From the NCBI GenBank assembly GCA_945859605.1, contig OX243815.1, forward strand, positions 27,656,774-27,720,773: a stretch of 64,000 nt of DNA, given 5' to 3'. The translations under genes were made by a program, and so were the position numbers. The stretch is from Lumbricus rubellus (taxonomy: Eukaryota; Annelida; Clitellata; Crassiclitellata; Lumbricidae). Below, one piece after another: positions 1 through 13,264 of this stretch (its first letter is position 1; each line of letters opens with the position of its first letter). Under the pieces are notes generated by a model that did no database searches, had not been told where the DNA came from, and saw only the letters and a list, made by a program, of their open reading frames with translations.

Positions 1-957
1 CAAATTCGTTGTAATGTAGCCTACAGTTAAATAATTATAATCTTCTACAAAAATAATTCCTCAGCCCTTTCTTCTGCATTGAATTTTCACCCGAAATTTT
101 CTCTAAATCTCAGGACGCAAATTTTAAGTATTAGGACACTGAAGTGACTGAACACACGCACATTATGACACCTGCTGTTCTTAAAACGCTGTAACATGGA
201 CCCAGAAGTATAAATGTCTTGTGGACGCTAAGCAAACTTTCGTAATCTAACCGGTTGTTTACTCACGCTTGCTCAATGAGTTTGTGTCTAAGTAGACCTA
301 CAAATGTAAATAATAAATCATTGGCGTTGAGCACCGAGGCTAATTGGCCCTTTTACGTATACGGTATACAGACCTATTACTTTGTTGATCGTATCTAAAC
401 GCGGTCCATAATAATATTATAGGCTACGTGACACATTGTTTTTCCAATCCTTCAGCGGATGTTCAATGTTTATTACCGTCAACAGGACTCTTCTCAGGGC
501 TGTTTTAAAGGAATTTTTACAACTGCACAACTCCTTCTTTTCCTTCCCATCCTCCATGGTAAATTACTTCCAATCGGAGGACAATGACCATTTTTGCTGT
601 ACAGAAGTGCTTCCACAATTGCACAAATCCATTTAGAACTGCACATTTTGTTTAGGCCTACAACTGCACGTTAAAAAAACCTGACTCTTCGTTGGTCCTT
701 AATTGTGTTTCGGGTCCGAGAAAGCTCAGTCTTGAAATGCGGACTGTAGTGGGGGCTGGCAATATCATTCTGCCGCCGCTCTTCTTCTGCTGATCGCCAT
801 GTTATAATTATATGCGTATGGTGCATACACTGAATCATCTGCTAATGAGACTGACACGTTGGCGTTGTCAAGCTACATTAGGTAGGCTATTACCTCTTGC
901 TGTGGGTTTCCAAGTGTCACATTTAACTATAATTTGTATAAAGCAGCACCGGTAGCA
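1..957. other. Intergenic, no gene seen
   Basis: No open frame here has plausible splice context or recognisable family content. The sequence is AT-rich and unique in appearance, with scattered TAGGCCTA-like palindromes. Confidence 0.5.
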
Positions 958-1181
958 TATTTGTTTGTTTGTATGTGCACTTGTTATAGCGCCCCTTCAA
1001 GCTCTCTCTACTCAGAGGCGCTCCCGAATGCAGAGCGGACACTGCATCGGAGTTTCACGCCGAACCGCTGAGCAATTGTGAGTGAAGGACTTGCCCAAGG
1101 TCCTTGCGCGGCGAAGTGGATTCGAACCTCGAACCTTCCGGCTTCAAGACAGCGATGCCACCACTACACCACCGCGCCCCA
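958..1181 (-). repeat. tRNA-derived SINE (copy 1)
   Basis: Read on the minus strand, the head holds a Pol III A box (TGGTGTAGTGG) and a B box (GGTTCGAATCC). A body follows, including TTGCTCAGCGGTTCGGCGTG, then a tail GAGCGCCTCTGAGTAGAGAG that ends in TATAACAAGTGCACATAC and an ACAA-rich run. The same unit recurs at about 17.4, 18.35, 37.3, 52.9 and 53.5 kb. Its tail matches the 3' end of the LINE fragment at 14.4-15.1 kb, so that LINE family probably mobilises it. Confidence 0.88.
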
Positions 1182-2499
1182 CAAATTATTATGCCGCCAA
1201 CATAATTCCTCCACTGGTGCGATCGATTCTTCGCTTGAGGCCATCGCATCATGCACTTATGATCGTAATCGTAATCTCCATATTTGTAAAGTGCCACTCG
1301 AAAGCCAAACCTTTGGGAAAAAGCTTATTCACGAGCACTCATCGTATGTGCTTGCTTGCGCCGCTGACGACTTCGAACCATGGAGTATGATGTTTGGCCT
1401 TGAGCTCAAGGACAAACTCAAGATGTTTGTAGCCTATAGGCCTAATATAAAGCAATGAGATCGGCACTCCTTGTTTAGAGTCCTCAAATTTGGGAGTTAA
1501 AAAGCTAAAAACCATATCCAGTGATTTAAATTCGCCCTCAAGCCAACGTATACGAGTCACAAGAGCAGTGATAGGCCCCTTCTCGCCAGATCTACACGAC
1601 AACTTTCAGGCGAACATTTTGTCTGCAAAGAACCTACCAGGATATGCGATCAATAGGCCCTAGGGCCTAGACTAAGCCTACTGCAAATCCTTTATAGGCC
1701 TAATATCGTAGGCTTATGTAAAGCTTCTGCCTCAATTGGTCCTTTTCTTTGAAATGCGCTTTCTTCTTCTAGTCGCTCTACACTAAGTCTTATATCTCTT
1801 CTGCCTTGTCTCTTCTCAAAACCTGCTTCTTCTCGCGGGGCCTTGCACACTTTGAGCACCTCTTAGCGGTAGGCAACATTCGACTATAGAGGCGATTTAT
1901 AAATGTTGAAATACAATTAATCTTATGAACCTCAACTTCTATAGCATTATTTACATGCGCCTCCTCAACATAAAAATAGGCCTACGAACAGTGGTGATAC
2001 AACTAACGCATTCAGGAAGCTAATAAATTATGATAAACTTCGACGTTGCAGGTATTGTGTTCAATTAAAGGGCTGGGCCTGCATACAATGCCACACATAC
2101 GGCTGATGCATGCGCGGACAGGTCATCCATACACGATACAAACTAAAATCGTGCACATATGTTTCAGGAACCTATTGAAACCTTTCATAACATAGTCTAC
2201 CCGATTGGTCGGGTGTCGGACAATCCCCCACCGGACATATTCCCCTTGATTGGTTACTCAACGTTACAGAAACGTTTGCGACAAGGATGTTGAATGAAAA
2301 ATCGTCCTTGCGTCAACTAGACTTGTAAGTTGTAGGTCTATTCTGTCGGAGTTGTCATGTTCACATGTAGAAAACGCTACCAATGGGAAACGAATCGTCT
2401 GTATAATCGTGCACTACCATGGATGGATGCACTAAATCCCGTAAAGGGATACTTTCCTATATCCTAAGACCAGTCGTTTGCAAATATTTCCAACTTTAT
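1182..2499. other. Intergenic, no gene seen
   Basis: Short open frames overlapping 1.08-1.6 kb are mostly SINE shadows. I see no gene or structured repeat in the rest. Confidence 0.45.
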
Positions 2500-2740
2500 G
2501 GGGCTTTCAATGTAGGAGCCGTCCGTGAAGGGAGTCACGCAATTTACGACGATTTTTTATTCCCCCCTCGTCACGCGTCAACACAAAAGTTATAAGATAT
2601 CTATATATCGTCACAAATGTGTGACCCTCCCCATAGGGCGTGACGTCATTATGGACAGTCCCTAGCGTAAACTATTGCATTGTATCTAAACATTTATGGA
2701 CGGTCCCTAGCGTAAACTATTGCATTGTGTCTAAACATTT
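2500..2740. repeat. MITE-like sequence with a 45-bp tandem duplication
   Basis: A GTGACGTCATTATGGACAG segment leads into two adjacent 45-bp units starting at 2650 and 2695, each with the core GTCCCTAGCGTAAACTATTG. The motif 'rTCCaTAAAT..ACGT' also appears near 13.63 kb, so this is probably part of a dispersed non-autonomous element. Its boundaries are not clear. Confidence 0.5.
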
Positions 2741-2900
2741 ATGTAGCGCACTAGCGCCCCTCGCAAACTGACTATTCAGAGGCGCTCTCAAGACGAAAAT
2801 CTCCGGGGTAAAAATGTTTTCAACGAACGAGAGACTGACAAGGATAACCGAGCCATTAGTTTAGCCCGTAGCGCGGGAGGGAGGTCATTCTATATGAAGA
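2741..2900 (-). repeat. LINE 3'-end fragment
   Basis: This resembles the 3' end of the LINE at 14.4 kb: a TAGCGC..CCCTC..TATTCAGAGGCGCTC tail segment and a CATTAGTTTAGCCCGTAG block. A close relative of that block lies at 54.83 kb. No coding frame survives. Confidence 0.45.
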
Positions 2901-5005
2901 GACCAATCATGCACAGCAACTTTTCGGGGGTATTAAACATTCTCAACTATGAACAGACATTCAGGGTTTCCCTCCAGTTTTCATTGGCAAGTGGTCTGTC
3001 CATAATAATATTATGTCTATGATTGCCTAATTTAAGATGCCGATACAGAAACAATTATCGATCTTGACTTCGGTAAAAAAAATCATGCTTCAATCGATTG
3101 CAGTCTATTAGTCGTCTGTTTATCTATCAATAAAATTGAGATGAGTAGATCTATGCCTACAATAATATTATGCAGTGGTCCCAGATCGTGAAAAGAAACT
3201 ATCTGGCAACAGCTTAAAGTGAAATTGCACATTATTGCAGTGCATCGCTACAATATGCAAATAGGCCTGGATATAAAAAAAAGAAGAAGCCACTTAATAA
3301 ACCTACAGGCCATCAGCTGCATGGTCTGAAGCTTCAGCGCAGGCAAAGTACATGTATATAGATTAGCATTGATCAACGTACAAGTGCTTCTAAAGTGTTT
3401 CAGGAGACTTCGAAAGGTCTCTATAGTCGGATGATCTCAGACTACTTTAATATTATTATCTCCTAACTTCCTCTTTAAATCTTCAATTAAAAGCTGGTCT
3501 TACTCGATCGCTAAGCCACACCATAAAGCAGCAGCTAAAGTGGTTCTGAACATCCGGGTGTTGCGCGGTACTTGTGAATGCACCTTGAAGCCCTCATATA
3601 ACATAATAGATCTAGGCCGATAGCTAGCCATAGCCTTCAACTGATTGAGCAGCAGCAGCACAGTCGTAGATATGTACACAAATCGTCCCTTACCTCTAGT
3701 TCAGCCTGGCCCATTGTATAGGCTCAGATCTTATGTAATGAGTGTGGCCTAATCGAGACACTAATGGGCTGGACTCCGAGACGCTATAATCAGTTGAAGC
3801 ACTTCAACACATTATGTACTCGGTTCGTACATTGTACGGTCTCGACGACAGCAGCAGCTATAGCAGCAAATTGCAGTTCTGCCCCGCTGAACATTAGTTA
3901 ACCGGATTAACACTCGACTGTACACATACAGCTGCTACGCTTTGCTTTGGACAGGTGAGATAATAATATATTATTTGACCTGGTTACCAAATTTTAGACG
4001 TTCTGATTTTATTCAACGTGTGAGATTTTCGCAAAACGTAGCTATAGCGCTCGAATTCGACGCTCGGTTTAGTCTAAGCTTATTTCTTTAGAAGTCAAAT
4101 CAAGACTATTATTATCATATTATTGGATTAGGCTAATTTTGTTCCATGTCTACATTTAGCTCCACTAGAGTCGGACTGCCGAGCGAAGAGCATATTTTGG
4201 TTTTATAGAGTCAGGCAGAATAGAATCTAGACCTTAAAATCTGAATGATGCAGCTTTTCTTGGCCTACAGACACATGTTTTTTTAACCGGACCCCGAATA
4301 GGCTCATATTATAGATTAAAATTAAGTCGCTAGCACTTCATCCCCATTGGCAGCCTCCGGGCTAGCTAGAAGGGATCTCATTATTTTTATTATAACGTTG
4401 GCCAAACTATTTAGACCGGGAGCCAAACTTTTGTAAATATCCTTTACGCGCGCATGTGTGGTGCACACCTAGGCCCTATAGGGTAATTATTCGAGGGATA
4501 TGCAAAGTTAAGTTGCTATAGACCAGAAACTCTCGTAAGAATAATTCGATCCAGATGATGTTGCCATCTGAAAGCGAGTTAAATCGTTTGGCCACAGTTA
4601 CAGGCTGATCGCTCAGCTAAAGACTTCTGTAGCGCCTTCATATTATGTAGCACCTTCAAGACATAATTATGCAGGGCATAGGTTTATGGTCCTTTAAGAA
4701 CGAGTTCTCAATCAAAGGCTTGCTCCATTGGACGACCAATTATTCAGATCCCGATAGGTTAGAGAAACCAGGAAGAAAGTCATAGTGTTGCCCACCGATG
4801 CAGGTAGATATGAGACTCCTTTGAATATTATAGGCTACACTTCAAGGTATAGTACAGAGCTGAGAGAACACTAAGATAGGTTAATAGGCTACATATTGCA
4901 GAGCTTTGGTTCAGCTACCCAGAGCGCCTGAAAACCCAACACTTCAAGTGCGAGACACATGTAGAGTTGAGGTATAAGTCTAGGCCTACTATCCTATCGT
5001 CGGGT
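2901..5005. other. Intergenic, no gene seen
   Basis: AT-rich sequence with no convincing exon, RNA gene or transposon end that I can recognise. Confidence 0.45.
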
Positions 5006-5013
5006 GTAAAATG

Positions 5014-5612
5014 GGTGTCAATTCAGAGCGGACAATTCAGAGCGGACAATTCGGAACGGATAATTCGGAACGAACAATTCGGAGCTGATCGACTAAATCC
5101 GTTTGCTTAAATAGAAGTTGGATTAATGAAAATATATTGTTGCTTAAATAGAAGTTGAAATGATGAAGATAATGGTTCTTGCTTCAATAGAAGTTGGATT
5201 GATGAAAGTATACAGGCTATTGTTGCTTAAATAGAGGTTGGATTGATGGAAGTAATTCTTGTTTCGATAGAAGTTGGATTGATGAAAATATTGTTGCTAT
5301 AGAAGTTGAAATTTTGCAAATAATTATTGTTACTAGAAACTTTGATCGATGAAAAAATGGTTGCTTAAATAGAAGTCGGTTAATTGGGAGTTGGATTTAT
5401 GTCGGGATTGTAGGTCTAAGCAAATGTTGCTCAAATAGAAGTTGGATTGATTAAAAAATCTTGCTTCATTGGAAGTTGTATTGATGAGAAAAAAATTTCG
5501 GCGGCTCCAAATTGACCGCTCCGAATTGTCTGGATCCAAATTGTCCGCACCGAATCGTCCAGCTCCGAATTGTCCAGCTCCGAATTGTCCAGTTCCGAAC
5601 TGTCCGGGAACC
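5014..5612. mobile_element. Fold-back element A (599 bp)
   Basis: An 8-bp direct repeat GTAAAATG flanks the element (5006-5013 and 5613-5620), consistent with a target site duplication. The left arm is tandem units of about 14 bp (CAATTCAGAGCGGA type). The right arm is the same unit inverted, about seven 15-bp copies (GGACAATTCGGAGCT when reverse-complemented). Both ends start GGT. The interior is about eight degenerate copies of a roughly 50-bp unit containing AATAGAAGTTGGATTGATGA. The layout is that of fold-back transposons such as Drosophila FB and the sea urchin TU elements. I see no transposase frame, so it is non-autonomous. Confidence 0.82.
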
Positions 5613-5921
5613 GTAAAATGTTCGCTTGACTGGTAAGCATAAAACAGATAGGTCGGGTAGTTGTGTTAAGGCTGACTCAGTCCTCCAATCAACAGGTGCT
5701 TGACACTTGAGAGCAGGGTAGGCCTATATGGACGCCATGCCGGCTGCCAAACAGTTGAATTTGACCTCTTTTAAACTTGGCATCACCTGTTACTACTATA
5801 TCAAATAATCTTACTGTTTACGTGTCAGTTTGAATCACTGCACTATTATATTATTATTGTTATTATTATTTTTTTTTGCCCCGAGGTATTTATGATCCCT
5901 CAGGGACTTATTGCTAACTAT

Positions 5922-6032
<111 letters not shown>

Positions 6033-6651
6033 TTTATTTAAATGTATAAGGATGTAGGCCTAATGATCAGAATGGCTGAAATAACGGCTGCACTAAAAGC
6101 TATGGGTAAGATCTGGAAAAGCAAAGCCATAAAATTGATGACTATAGGCTGAAAGTTCTGAAGAAGTATTGATACCATTGGGCAATCAGAACATAATATT
6201 GAACGCTGTAGGCTATCATAAGCATAATTTTGTGTTCTTAGTTGCTGCTTTCGACAGACTGGCTTCTTACTTGCCTCGTCTCACGCTCGGTAGGGCCTAA
6301 AAGTCAATGCCGTAAATCTTGTTGGCTCCTTAACACTGCTCAATCGAATGTATTGACTGCATGTTGATTTATAAAATGATTTAAACTGGTCTGTAAACCG
6401 TTGACAAGACCAATCCTACATCTACCTTTACCCGCTAATGTCTTCTTAGTTCTTACGTTCCTTCCGCATTTCTTCGGATAGGCTAGGTCCTATAATATTT
6501 TTATAGACCTGCGAGTCTTTTTGTTGAGCCACAAGAAAACATATTTCGTGGATGTGAGGGGGTGGGTGGGGGGGGGGGCAGCTGAAGGAGTGCATGCTGC
6601 TGTCTCCAACCAATGGAACGACTGCAGCTGATGTCACTACCAGCGTAACGG

Positions 6652-7477
6652 GGTTTACTATCAAAACCGCGCACACAAAACCGCGCACACAAAACCGCGC
6701 ACACAAAACCGCGATTCACAAAACCGCGCACGCTCATTACCGCGCACGATCATTACCGCGCACGATCAAAACCGCATTCAAGTATTTCAACATGCATCCA
6801 GCTTCTATGTCAGATCTAAAAATACGTACCTTCATCCAACTTCTATTTAAGCGGTGTCTACAGACAACTCGTCAAACGACAACTTGTCTACAGGCAACTG
6901 GTCTAACGACAATTGGTCTTCAGACAACTGGTCCAGAGCTTGAGAAATGGAAGCTGGAATAAATTATTTTAGATATAAAATAAAAGCTGGATTGGCGAAA
7001 ATAACGCATGGAAAATGGAAGCTGGATGAAGATTCTTTTACAGGTGAAATAGAAGCTGGATTGACGAAAATAACGCATAAGAAATGGAATCTGGATGAAG
7101 GTATTCTTAGATATGAAATATAAGCTGGATTGGCTAAAATAACGCATGAGAAATGGAAGCTGGATGAATGCATTTTTGTATATGAAATAGAAGCTGGATT
7201 GACGAAAATAACGCATGAGAAATGGAAGCTGGATGAAGGTATTTTCATATTTTTTAAAATCTAAAATAAAAGCTGGATTGACGAAAATAGCGATCGCGAA
7301 ATAGAATTTGGATGAAGGTATTTTTAGATCTGACATAGAAGCTGGATGAATGTTGAAATTCCTGAATGCGGTTATGATCGTGCGCGGCAATGATCGTGCG
7401 CGGTAATGACAGTGCGCGGTTTTGTGAATCGCGGTTTTGTGTGCGCGGTTTTGTGTGCGCGGTTTTGACCGGATACC
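6652..7477. mobile_element. Fold-back element B (826 bp)
   Basis: A 9-bp direct repeat GCGTAACGG flanks it (6643-6651 and 7478-7486). Inverted arms lie at about 6652-6850 and 7296-7477. Each has several tandem units of the AAAACCGCGCACAC type and then a matching CATCCAGCTTCTATGTCAGA stretch. The interior is about five tandem copies of a 60-70-bp unit with AATAGAAGCTGGATTGACGA, the same unit as in the element at 5.0 kb. The inner left part also has a short tandem AGACAACTGGTCTAACGACA block. No transposase frame is seen. Open frames inside are repeat artefacts. Confidence 0.82.
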
Positions 7478-7486
7478 GCGTAACGG

Positions 7487-10400
7487 TATGCCACGAGCAA
7501 CATTTTATTTTCTGTGACTTCAGTTTCTGTGACAACTTCCCGGTTGCGCTTCGCTCCTTACTTAGGGCCTATAGTACATCCAGTATATAGGTTCTACAAG
7601 TCTTCAGTCGTGGTTGGGTTGCTATTGAGTAGGTCCTTGAAAAGGCGCTATATAAAATGCTCTGAATGAATGAATAAATGAATATGACCATTGACCAATG
7701 TTCTCATTATGGGACCCGACATAAATTATAAAGATCCCGAAATGGGTTCCGTCAAAATGCTCACGGACAAGTTCGAACGTAGGCTATCTGTTCCTCAATT
7801 TCGCTTCGCCACCTTTTGTTCCTTATTGTCGTTCGTACACATGAAAGTCTAGCCGTCGACTTTATGCCTATAGCTTACATTATAGCCTAGGCCTCAGACT
7901 CGCATTTCTGTGATTTCAGTTTCTGTGACGTTTTCCGTAGACCCAATCGTGTATATTGCTATTGATAAATTGATAAGGCTACTTGGTCTTTGGAACACGT
8001 GAACTTCGCATCAGGCGGTCAGACTGGCTAGCTGTGAACTACAGTAGGCCTAGGTCTACTCTGACCGGCGCGGGTGGTATTATTAGAAACACTTTCATAA
8101 GAAAGATAATATTGTATAAAATTTTGGGTGTTGTTGACATTTAACTGTCTTGATCATTTCGATGGGTTATGGATGTTAGAGCCTAATTAACCATGTCTGT
8201 AGGTCTACTTCAACATGCAGAGAGCAATTGATAAAGATAAGAATATTTTATCTTATCAGAACTGTCTCAAATTAAAACAATTAATGTCGTACTGCTCACT
8301 CTAAGTTTGTGTGAAGTTCTACCATTGTTTTGTGCAACCTTGTTGCCAAGTTGTTGGCCGAAAACTGGTGAGAAAGTTGCAGGTCTGGTGAGAATAAGTG
8401 AGAGAAGACACGACTCCTCCTCGCGGAGGGGACCCGAAAAGAGCCCACCAGTTAGTTGAAGAATTTCAAAAGTCATAGACGGACTAAATCATACAGGAGA
8501 ATTGAAACCGGGACAAGAGTGGCATATATTGGTATAGGCCTAAGAGTGGCACTCCCTATACTCGTGAGAAAATGATATGCCTACATGTATGTCTAAACGT
8601 CAGGAATTTCTGCAATGTGCAATGCTACGCAGATCACTTGCAAAAGAGTTTTTTTAGCGTATACGGCGCCTATACGTCTATAAGTTTTGAGCAGGTTTAA
8701 ACTCGTATTCGAGAATACTCGAAAATAAGAGATGCGTCCGTCACCATGCATGCTCTTGAGATGCAAAGCCATTTTAAGGATTGTCACTTCTTGAGTTAAG
8801 ATCTCTGGTATATTTAAATTTGCTGAGCATATTAGACTTGATCGTCCTTTATAAAAAATGAAAGAAATCGACTGGAAAATGTCGGGGTCCGATCTGCACT
8901 AGATATTATATATAAATGTATATATACATAAGGAACCTGTGTTTACACCTGCTGTTTCGTTCGTGTTAAATAGGCCTAATTGCCGTGCACTGTGTGATGT
9001 TGCAAGTAATAAAAAAAGATCACTTTACATAACGAGCCTCTGTTTGTGCCCTCTTACTGTGAATTACTTTTGGAAACAACACGACTGATAGACCTGCACG
9101 TACAGTGTGTGATTGTTATTGGATTCGGCTAACCAGAGATCAACAAGCAACCGATAAAAAATTTTATTACCAAGAATTAGCCTAGAAGTCCTTATCTTCG
9201 AATTAAGAAGCTCTATATGACCGAGCTATTGGCTTTTATTTGATTGCAAATAGGACTGAGTCAGAGCAAAGAAAATCCGAATGCAGGTTCAAATCATTGT
9301 AGGCTACATGCAAACTGAGAAATGTGATGTGTGAAGTAGTAGACGGCACGGCACAAAAGTCTTTGGGGCATCGTGACAAAGTCATGATAACTTTTGTAGT
9401 GAAAGCCAATACATGGAGACTGTAACTCGTGTAAGAGTTATTTGGGTACAGTGAGTACACGACAAACATGTTAATTGAGGCACACCTGGAACACTGATTA
9501 TAAACAAAGAGAAATGCAGCATATACCAATTTTTAATTTTTAATTTTCGGCGCAGCCGTGAAAAAATTTGAGATTTTTCCTATTTCTGGGAGTCTTCAAA
9601 ATTCGGAAATTTGGAGGTTTGAGCCCGTAGACCCCTAAATAAGTAATTGTCATCCATTAAGGATTCCTGCACAGAAAGAATAGTAGGGATGACCTATAGG
9701 CTATAGACCGAAAAATGTGGGCGACTCCGAGAGACAGTGCTGTCTATGCCCAACGCGGACGTCCATAGGCTAACTAAATTTAATAATGCACTTTTTGAGC
9801 TGTTTGTAAACTTTGTAGCCTACAGCCTTTACTTCAATCATCAACATTATGCCGGGGGGCTGTGCCCGAGTACAACGGCTTGATTTAAGCTTATTTTGGG
9901 GGCTTCAACTTCGTTTGGAAGGTGGGGCTTAAGCCCCCAAGTCCAACGCTAGCTACGTCCCTGAGGCTAGGATATGTTGGGGGGGGGGGGGGGTTGGAAA
10001 AATGTTTGAAGCTTTTAGTTTTTCCAGACGTTGTTCGCAGGCCGGAGCTTAATAGGTCATAGGTATACGAGACGGACCGCCAGAACGGATCTGTGCAAAG
10101 TATTTTTTGAGGGAATACTGCCATGCCTGCATGGGTTGGAAAATGACACCATTTCCCCATAAATCACCTGCAGGCCAGTGGTTGAAGTGATTCAAGGAAG
10201 AGGGGTATTATATGTAGCCCATCCATTCGTGTAAGGTATGCTTATTTATAGACACTCTGTCATCGATTCAGTCGGGTAAATATGAGCATTTCCCTAATGG
10301 TTATATTATCAAAACACTTCGTTCTCTCTTAAGTATCTACTGACTGAAACATTTACGCCTCAACTCATCTCATCGTTATTAGCTAGACCCGATAGCTGTT

Positions 10401-11034
10401 ATCTGCTAGTCTCTCACATACACACATACACACATACACCCTGCATGGTCCAATAAAACTGGTGCTTCAATTAATTTTAAAGGGTCTATGCAAACATCAA
10501 CACCGATGCGCACAATTGAGCTCAATTGTGGCGCAAATTCTGTTATCATTTCATAAATCAATCAGCCTGAGGATTAAGCAGATTGAATATCACAATAATA
10601 CAGGTAGCGTTTACCAATTAACTTCCAGGCAGAAATACACACATTAAGACAGATAAAAAAAAAATAAATAAAAGGTCGTGGTTAAGGTTGAGGCTATAGG
10701 CAACGCATGCAGACTCAAGCACACAGATAGGCGAAAAGACAAACAGGCAGAAATAGACAGACAGAAAGACAGACAGACAAACAATAGAATAGATTAACAA
10801 ACGTAAGGATAAAAAAAACAAGCAACAGACAGGCCAGAAATCAGCAATCTTAAAATTTTAAAGTGCTACTTAAAAGCCAGGCAATGGGCATTATCTTATT
10901 CACGAGCATTGCGTCGTGTCAGAGGGGGTTATCCAAAGATACGAAGTTCGACAGAGCCTACATAAAAATATTACACTGCAGACACAGTCAGACATACAAA
11001 CAGGCAGCCGTACGTAATACGTATACATATAGAT
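7487..11034. other. Intergenic, decayed repeats, no gene seen
   Basis: A LINE tail scrap (AAAGGCGCTATATAAAATGC followed by GAATGAATGAATAAATG) lies at about 7635-7685. A hAT-like terminus reading CAGGGACGTAGCTAGCG on the minus strand lies at about 9944-9962, with no partner end found nearby. The open frames in this stretch look spurious. Confidence 0.4.
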
Positions 11035-11310
11035 ACATGGATACGTATACAGGAATGCATGCATACATGGATGCATACATACATACATACATACATACAC
11101 ACGTATGTATGCATGTATGTATGTATGTATGTATGTATGTATGTATGTATGTATGTATGTATGTATATATGCATGTATGTATGTATGTATGTATGTCATA
11201 CATGCATACATACATGCATACATACATACATACAACCTACCTACCTACATATAATACATACATACACACATATATACGCATACATGCATACATACATACA
11301 TACATACACA
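11035..11310. repeat. (CATA)n/(TATG)n microsatellite hairpin
   Basis: A run of CATA units is followed by about 20 TATG units and then CATA units again. The block is therefore a large near-perfect inverted repeat as well as a tandem repeat. The Tyr/Cys/His/Thr-rich open frames here on both strands are artefacts of the 4-bp period. Confidence 0.93.
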
Positions 11311-12446
11311 CAGACACAGACATACACACATAGCCTACACACAGACACACATAGTCACACATAGAGTCGTATATGCACAGGCCTGGCCCTACATGCAAAA
11401 ACAGACAAACAAAAACATTTATATACGGACACCCGGCAATATGTCAGATAATATAAGCTCAGAGAGTTTTTAGAATCCTATTCAATCGACAAACAATGGT
11501 TCAGACAACCACGTGCGTATCACCTGACTGAGTAACGCCGTTGAGTTGGCCATGCAGGCTGTCGTCATTGCAATGCAAGCAATCAGAAGACCGTAGACAT
11601 ACAATGCATATCATATGTAGACGTGTATACGTAGGTAAACACGTTTGCCTAATAATAAAGTGAGGTCTTTGCGTATGAAAGTAATGGTCAAAAGCCGACC
11701 GTAGGCCTACGGGTACTTCTCTACAAAGGATAAGCACTGTGTAAATAATGACGTCTGAGTGACGTAACGTAGCCTACGCAAGTTGAAGATGACCGATTTA
11801 ATATAATATCAGGCCCCATAGACCTATAAACTAATGTGACTATAATAATTAGACCGAAGTGCTTAAGTCTAAAGGTATTCTGCTAAAATAAAATCTGACA
11901 ACTTGACAATTGGCAATTATCGTAAAATTCTGCATATTTGCTCACAGTAGCCTATTTGTTTTTGTGTGCAAGCATATGTCTCAGTCTGTTTACCTGTAGA
12001 CCCACGCTCATCCAGCTAGCCTATAGGCCTAATCCTGAGTGCGAGTAGGCTATGCGTGCAGGTCTAGGCCTATCGGCCTGTGTTTGTATCAATATTCATG
12101 GTTCATGCATTGCAGGAATACAAGATTTGCTGAGAATATACACGTGGGCATAATGCATGCAAAAGTTGAATGTGTGGTACTAAGAATAAAATAGGTTTTG
12201 GCTCAATACATGTAGGTCTATTGGCCTACGCTTTTTGTACTTTTAAACCTGTGTCTAGTCTATTTGTAAGCCTATAGGCTATATAGGCCTAGGCTATGGA
12301 TGTCTAGGATACTTGTATAATAGGTCTATGAGTAATCCATTTGATGCATGCAACATAGGCTTATAGGCCTATAACAATCTACAAGAGTGCATGATGTATT
12401 TATTTTAGGCCTATAATAAAAACCATTTTAAAAACTGTTTTTCAGA
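11311..12446 (+). other. Upstream region of the 12.5-kb gene, ending in a splice acceptor
   Basis: AT-rich, with many TAGGCCTA motifs. It ends in AAAAACTGTTTTTCAG (to about 12,446), a good 3' splice site 72 bp before the ATG at 12,518. This implies a non-coding upstream exon that I could not place. Confidence 0.45.
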
Positions 12447-12517
12447 TTTCTTTCATACGCTTTCGTCAGCCGAAACTCAGGCGAAGCTGAGGAGAAACGT
12501 CTTGCCTCGACATAATT

Positions 12518-13150
12518 ATGTCTACCACAGGCAACATGAAGAAGTTCGGACGCGGTTACGTTCTCGACTTCACTGCCCTCATGACCGAGGTCCGTTCTCC
12601 GAACCAAAAACCCCCAGATGACATCACCCACAGCACTTCCGCTACGGCCACCCCTACCACCACCTTCCCAGCCACCTACTCTGACGTAAGCGATAGCAGT
12701 GGGCAACATTACACGACGATCAGCAACGACCGCGACTCTGGCTTCGGCGATCACCGGGTCGCTGCCTCGGGGGCAGACGCCACGCCGTCCCCCACGGATG
12801 ACGATCCACTGGACGCCGGTCAGGGTATGAACAGGAAGGCGACGAGGATGTCCGTGTCAAGGACCGGACGACTGAAGAACCGAGATCGACAGAGGATCAG
12901 CGTCCTTCAAACGTCCGAATTCTACGGGGCCAAACCCACTGCCCATGCTCCTCCTCCACCCCTTCCGTCCCGAGGAAGCATCCCCGCCCCTAGCCATCAC
13001 CCCACCGTCCGAGATGCCAACGCTGGTGGAGCTGGTTTGCCGAATGACACGCTGGCCGATTTCGATGGAGTCCTAGCCGGTCTCGACAGTGGCAGCGGCG
13101 GTGGCATCCCAACTCAGCATATAACGAAAACAGACTGCTACAGCTTCTAG
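12518..13150 (+). CDS. Ser/Thr/Pro-rich protein, possible PRR15 family
   Basis: One coding exon of 210 codons. It is much richer in GC and CpG than its surroundings, which supports real coding. A splice acceptor 72 bp upstream suggests a spliced 5' UTR. No signal peptide or membrane span is visible. The N-terminus reads MSTTGNMKKFGRGYVLDF. The middle is Ser/Thr-rich and disordered, with DSGFGD. A basic block near residues 109-130 (SVSRTGRLKNRDRQRISVL) resembles the conserved SxSGRxKxKxxxR block of vertebrate PRR15 and PRR15L, nuclear or cytoplasmic proteins of poorly known role. A PPPPLP run follows, then a Gly-rich C-terminus ending TDCYSF. The PRR15 assignment rests only on the short basic block. 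The alternative is a lineage-specific disordered protein. Confidence is high that it is a gene and modest on family. Confidence 0.7.
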   Translation: MSTTGNMKKFGRGYVLDFTALMTEVRSPNQKPPDDITHSTSATATPTTTFPATYSDVSDSSGQHYTTISNDRDSGFGDHRVAASGADATPSPTDDDPLDAGQGMNRKATRMSVSRTGRLKNRDRQRISVLQTSEFYGAKPTAHAPPPPLPSRGSIPAPSHHPTVRDANAGGAGLPNDTLADFDGVLAGLDSGSGGGIPTQHITKTDCYSF

Positions 13151-13264
13151 TCCAGGCGACGCTTTCCCGAAAGCACTTCCATTACATTCATCCACTCTTG
13201 ATGTGACCCCCCCGGCCCTTTCCAACTCTGTTTGAGGGTGGCGTGGTAGGCGCTTTCATTTCAC

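Noticed and set aside
1078..1602. Overlapping open frames of 80-126 codons on both strands
   Set aside because: They overlap the SINE at 958-1181 and have no splice or family support.
6594..7590. Several open frames up to 156 codons
   Set aside because: They lie within the tandem repeats of the fold-back element; the repetitive peptides follow the DNA period.
10863..11364. Open frames on both strands rich in Tyr, His, Cys, Met and Thr
   Set aside because: All come from the (CATA)n/(TATG)n microsatellite; the 4-bp period keeps frames open by composition.
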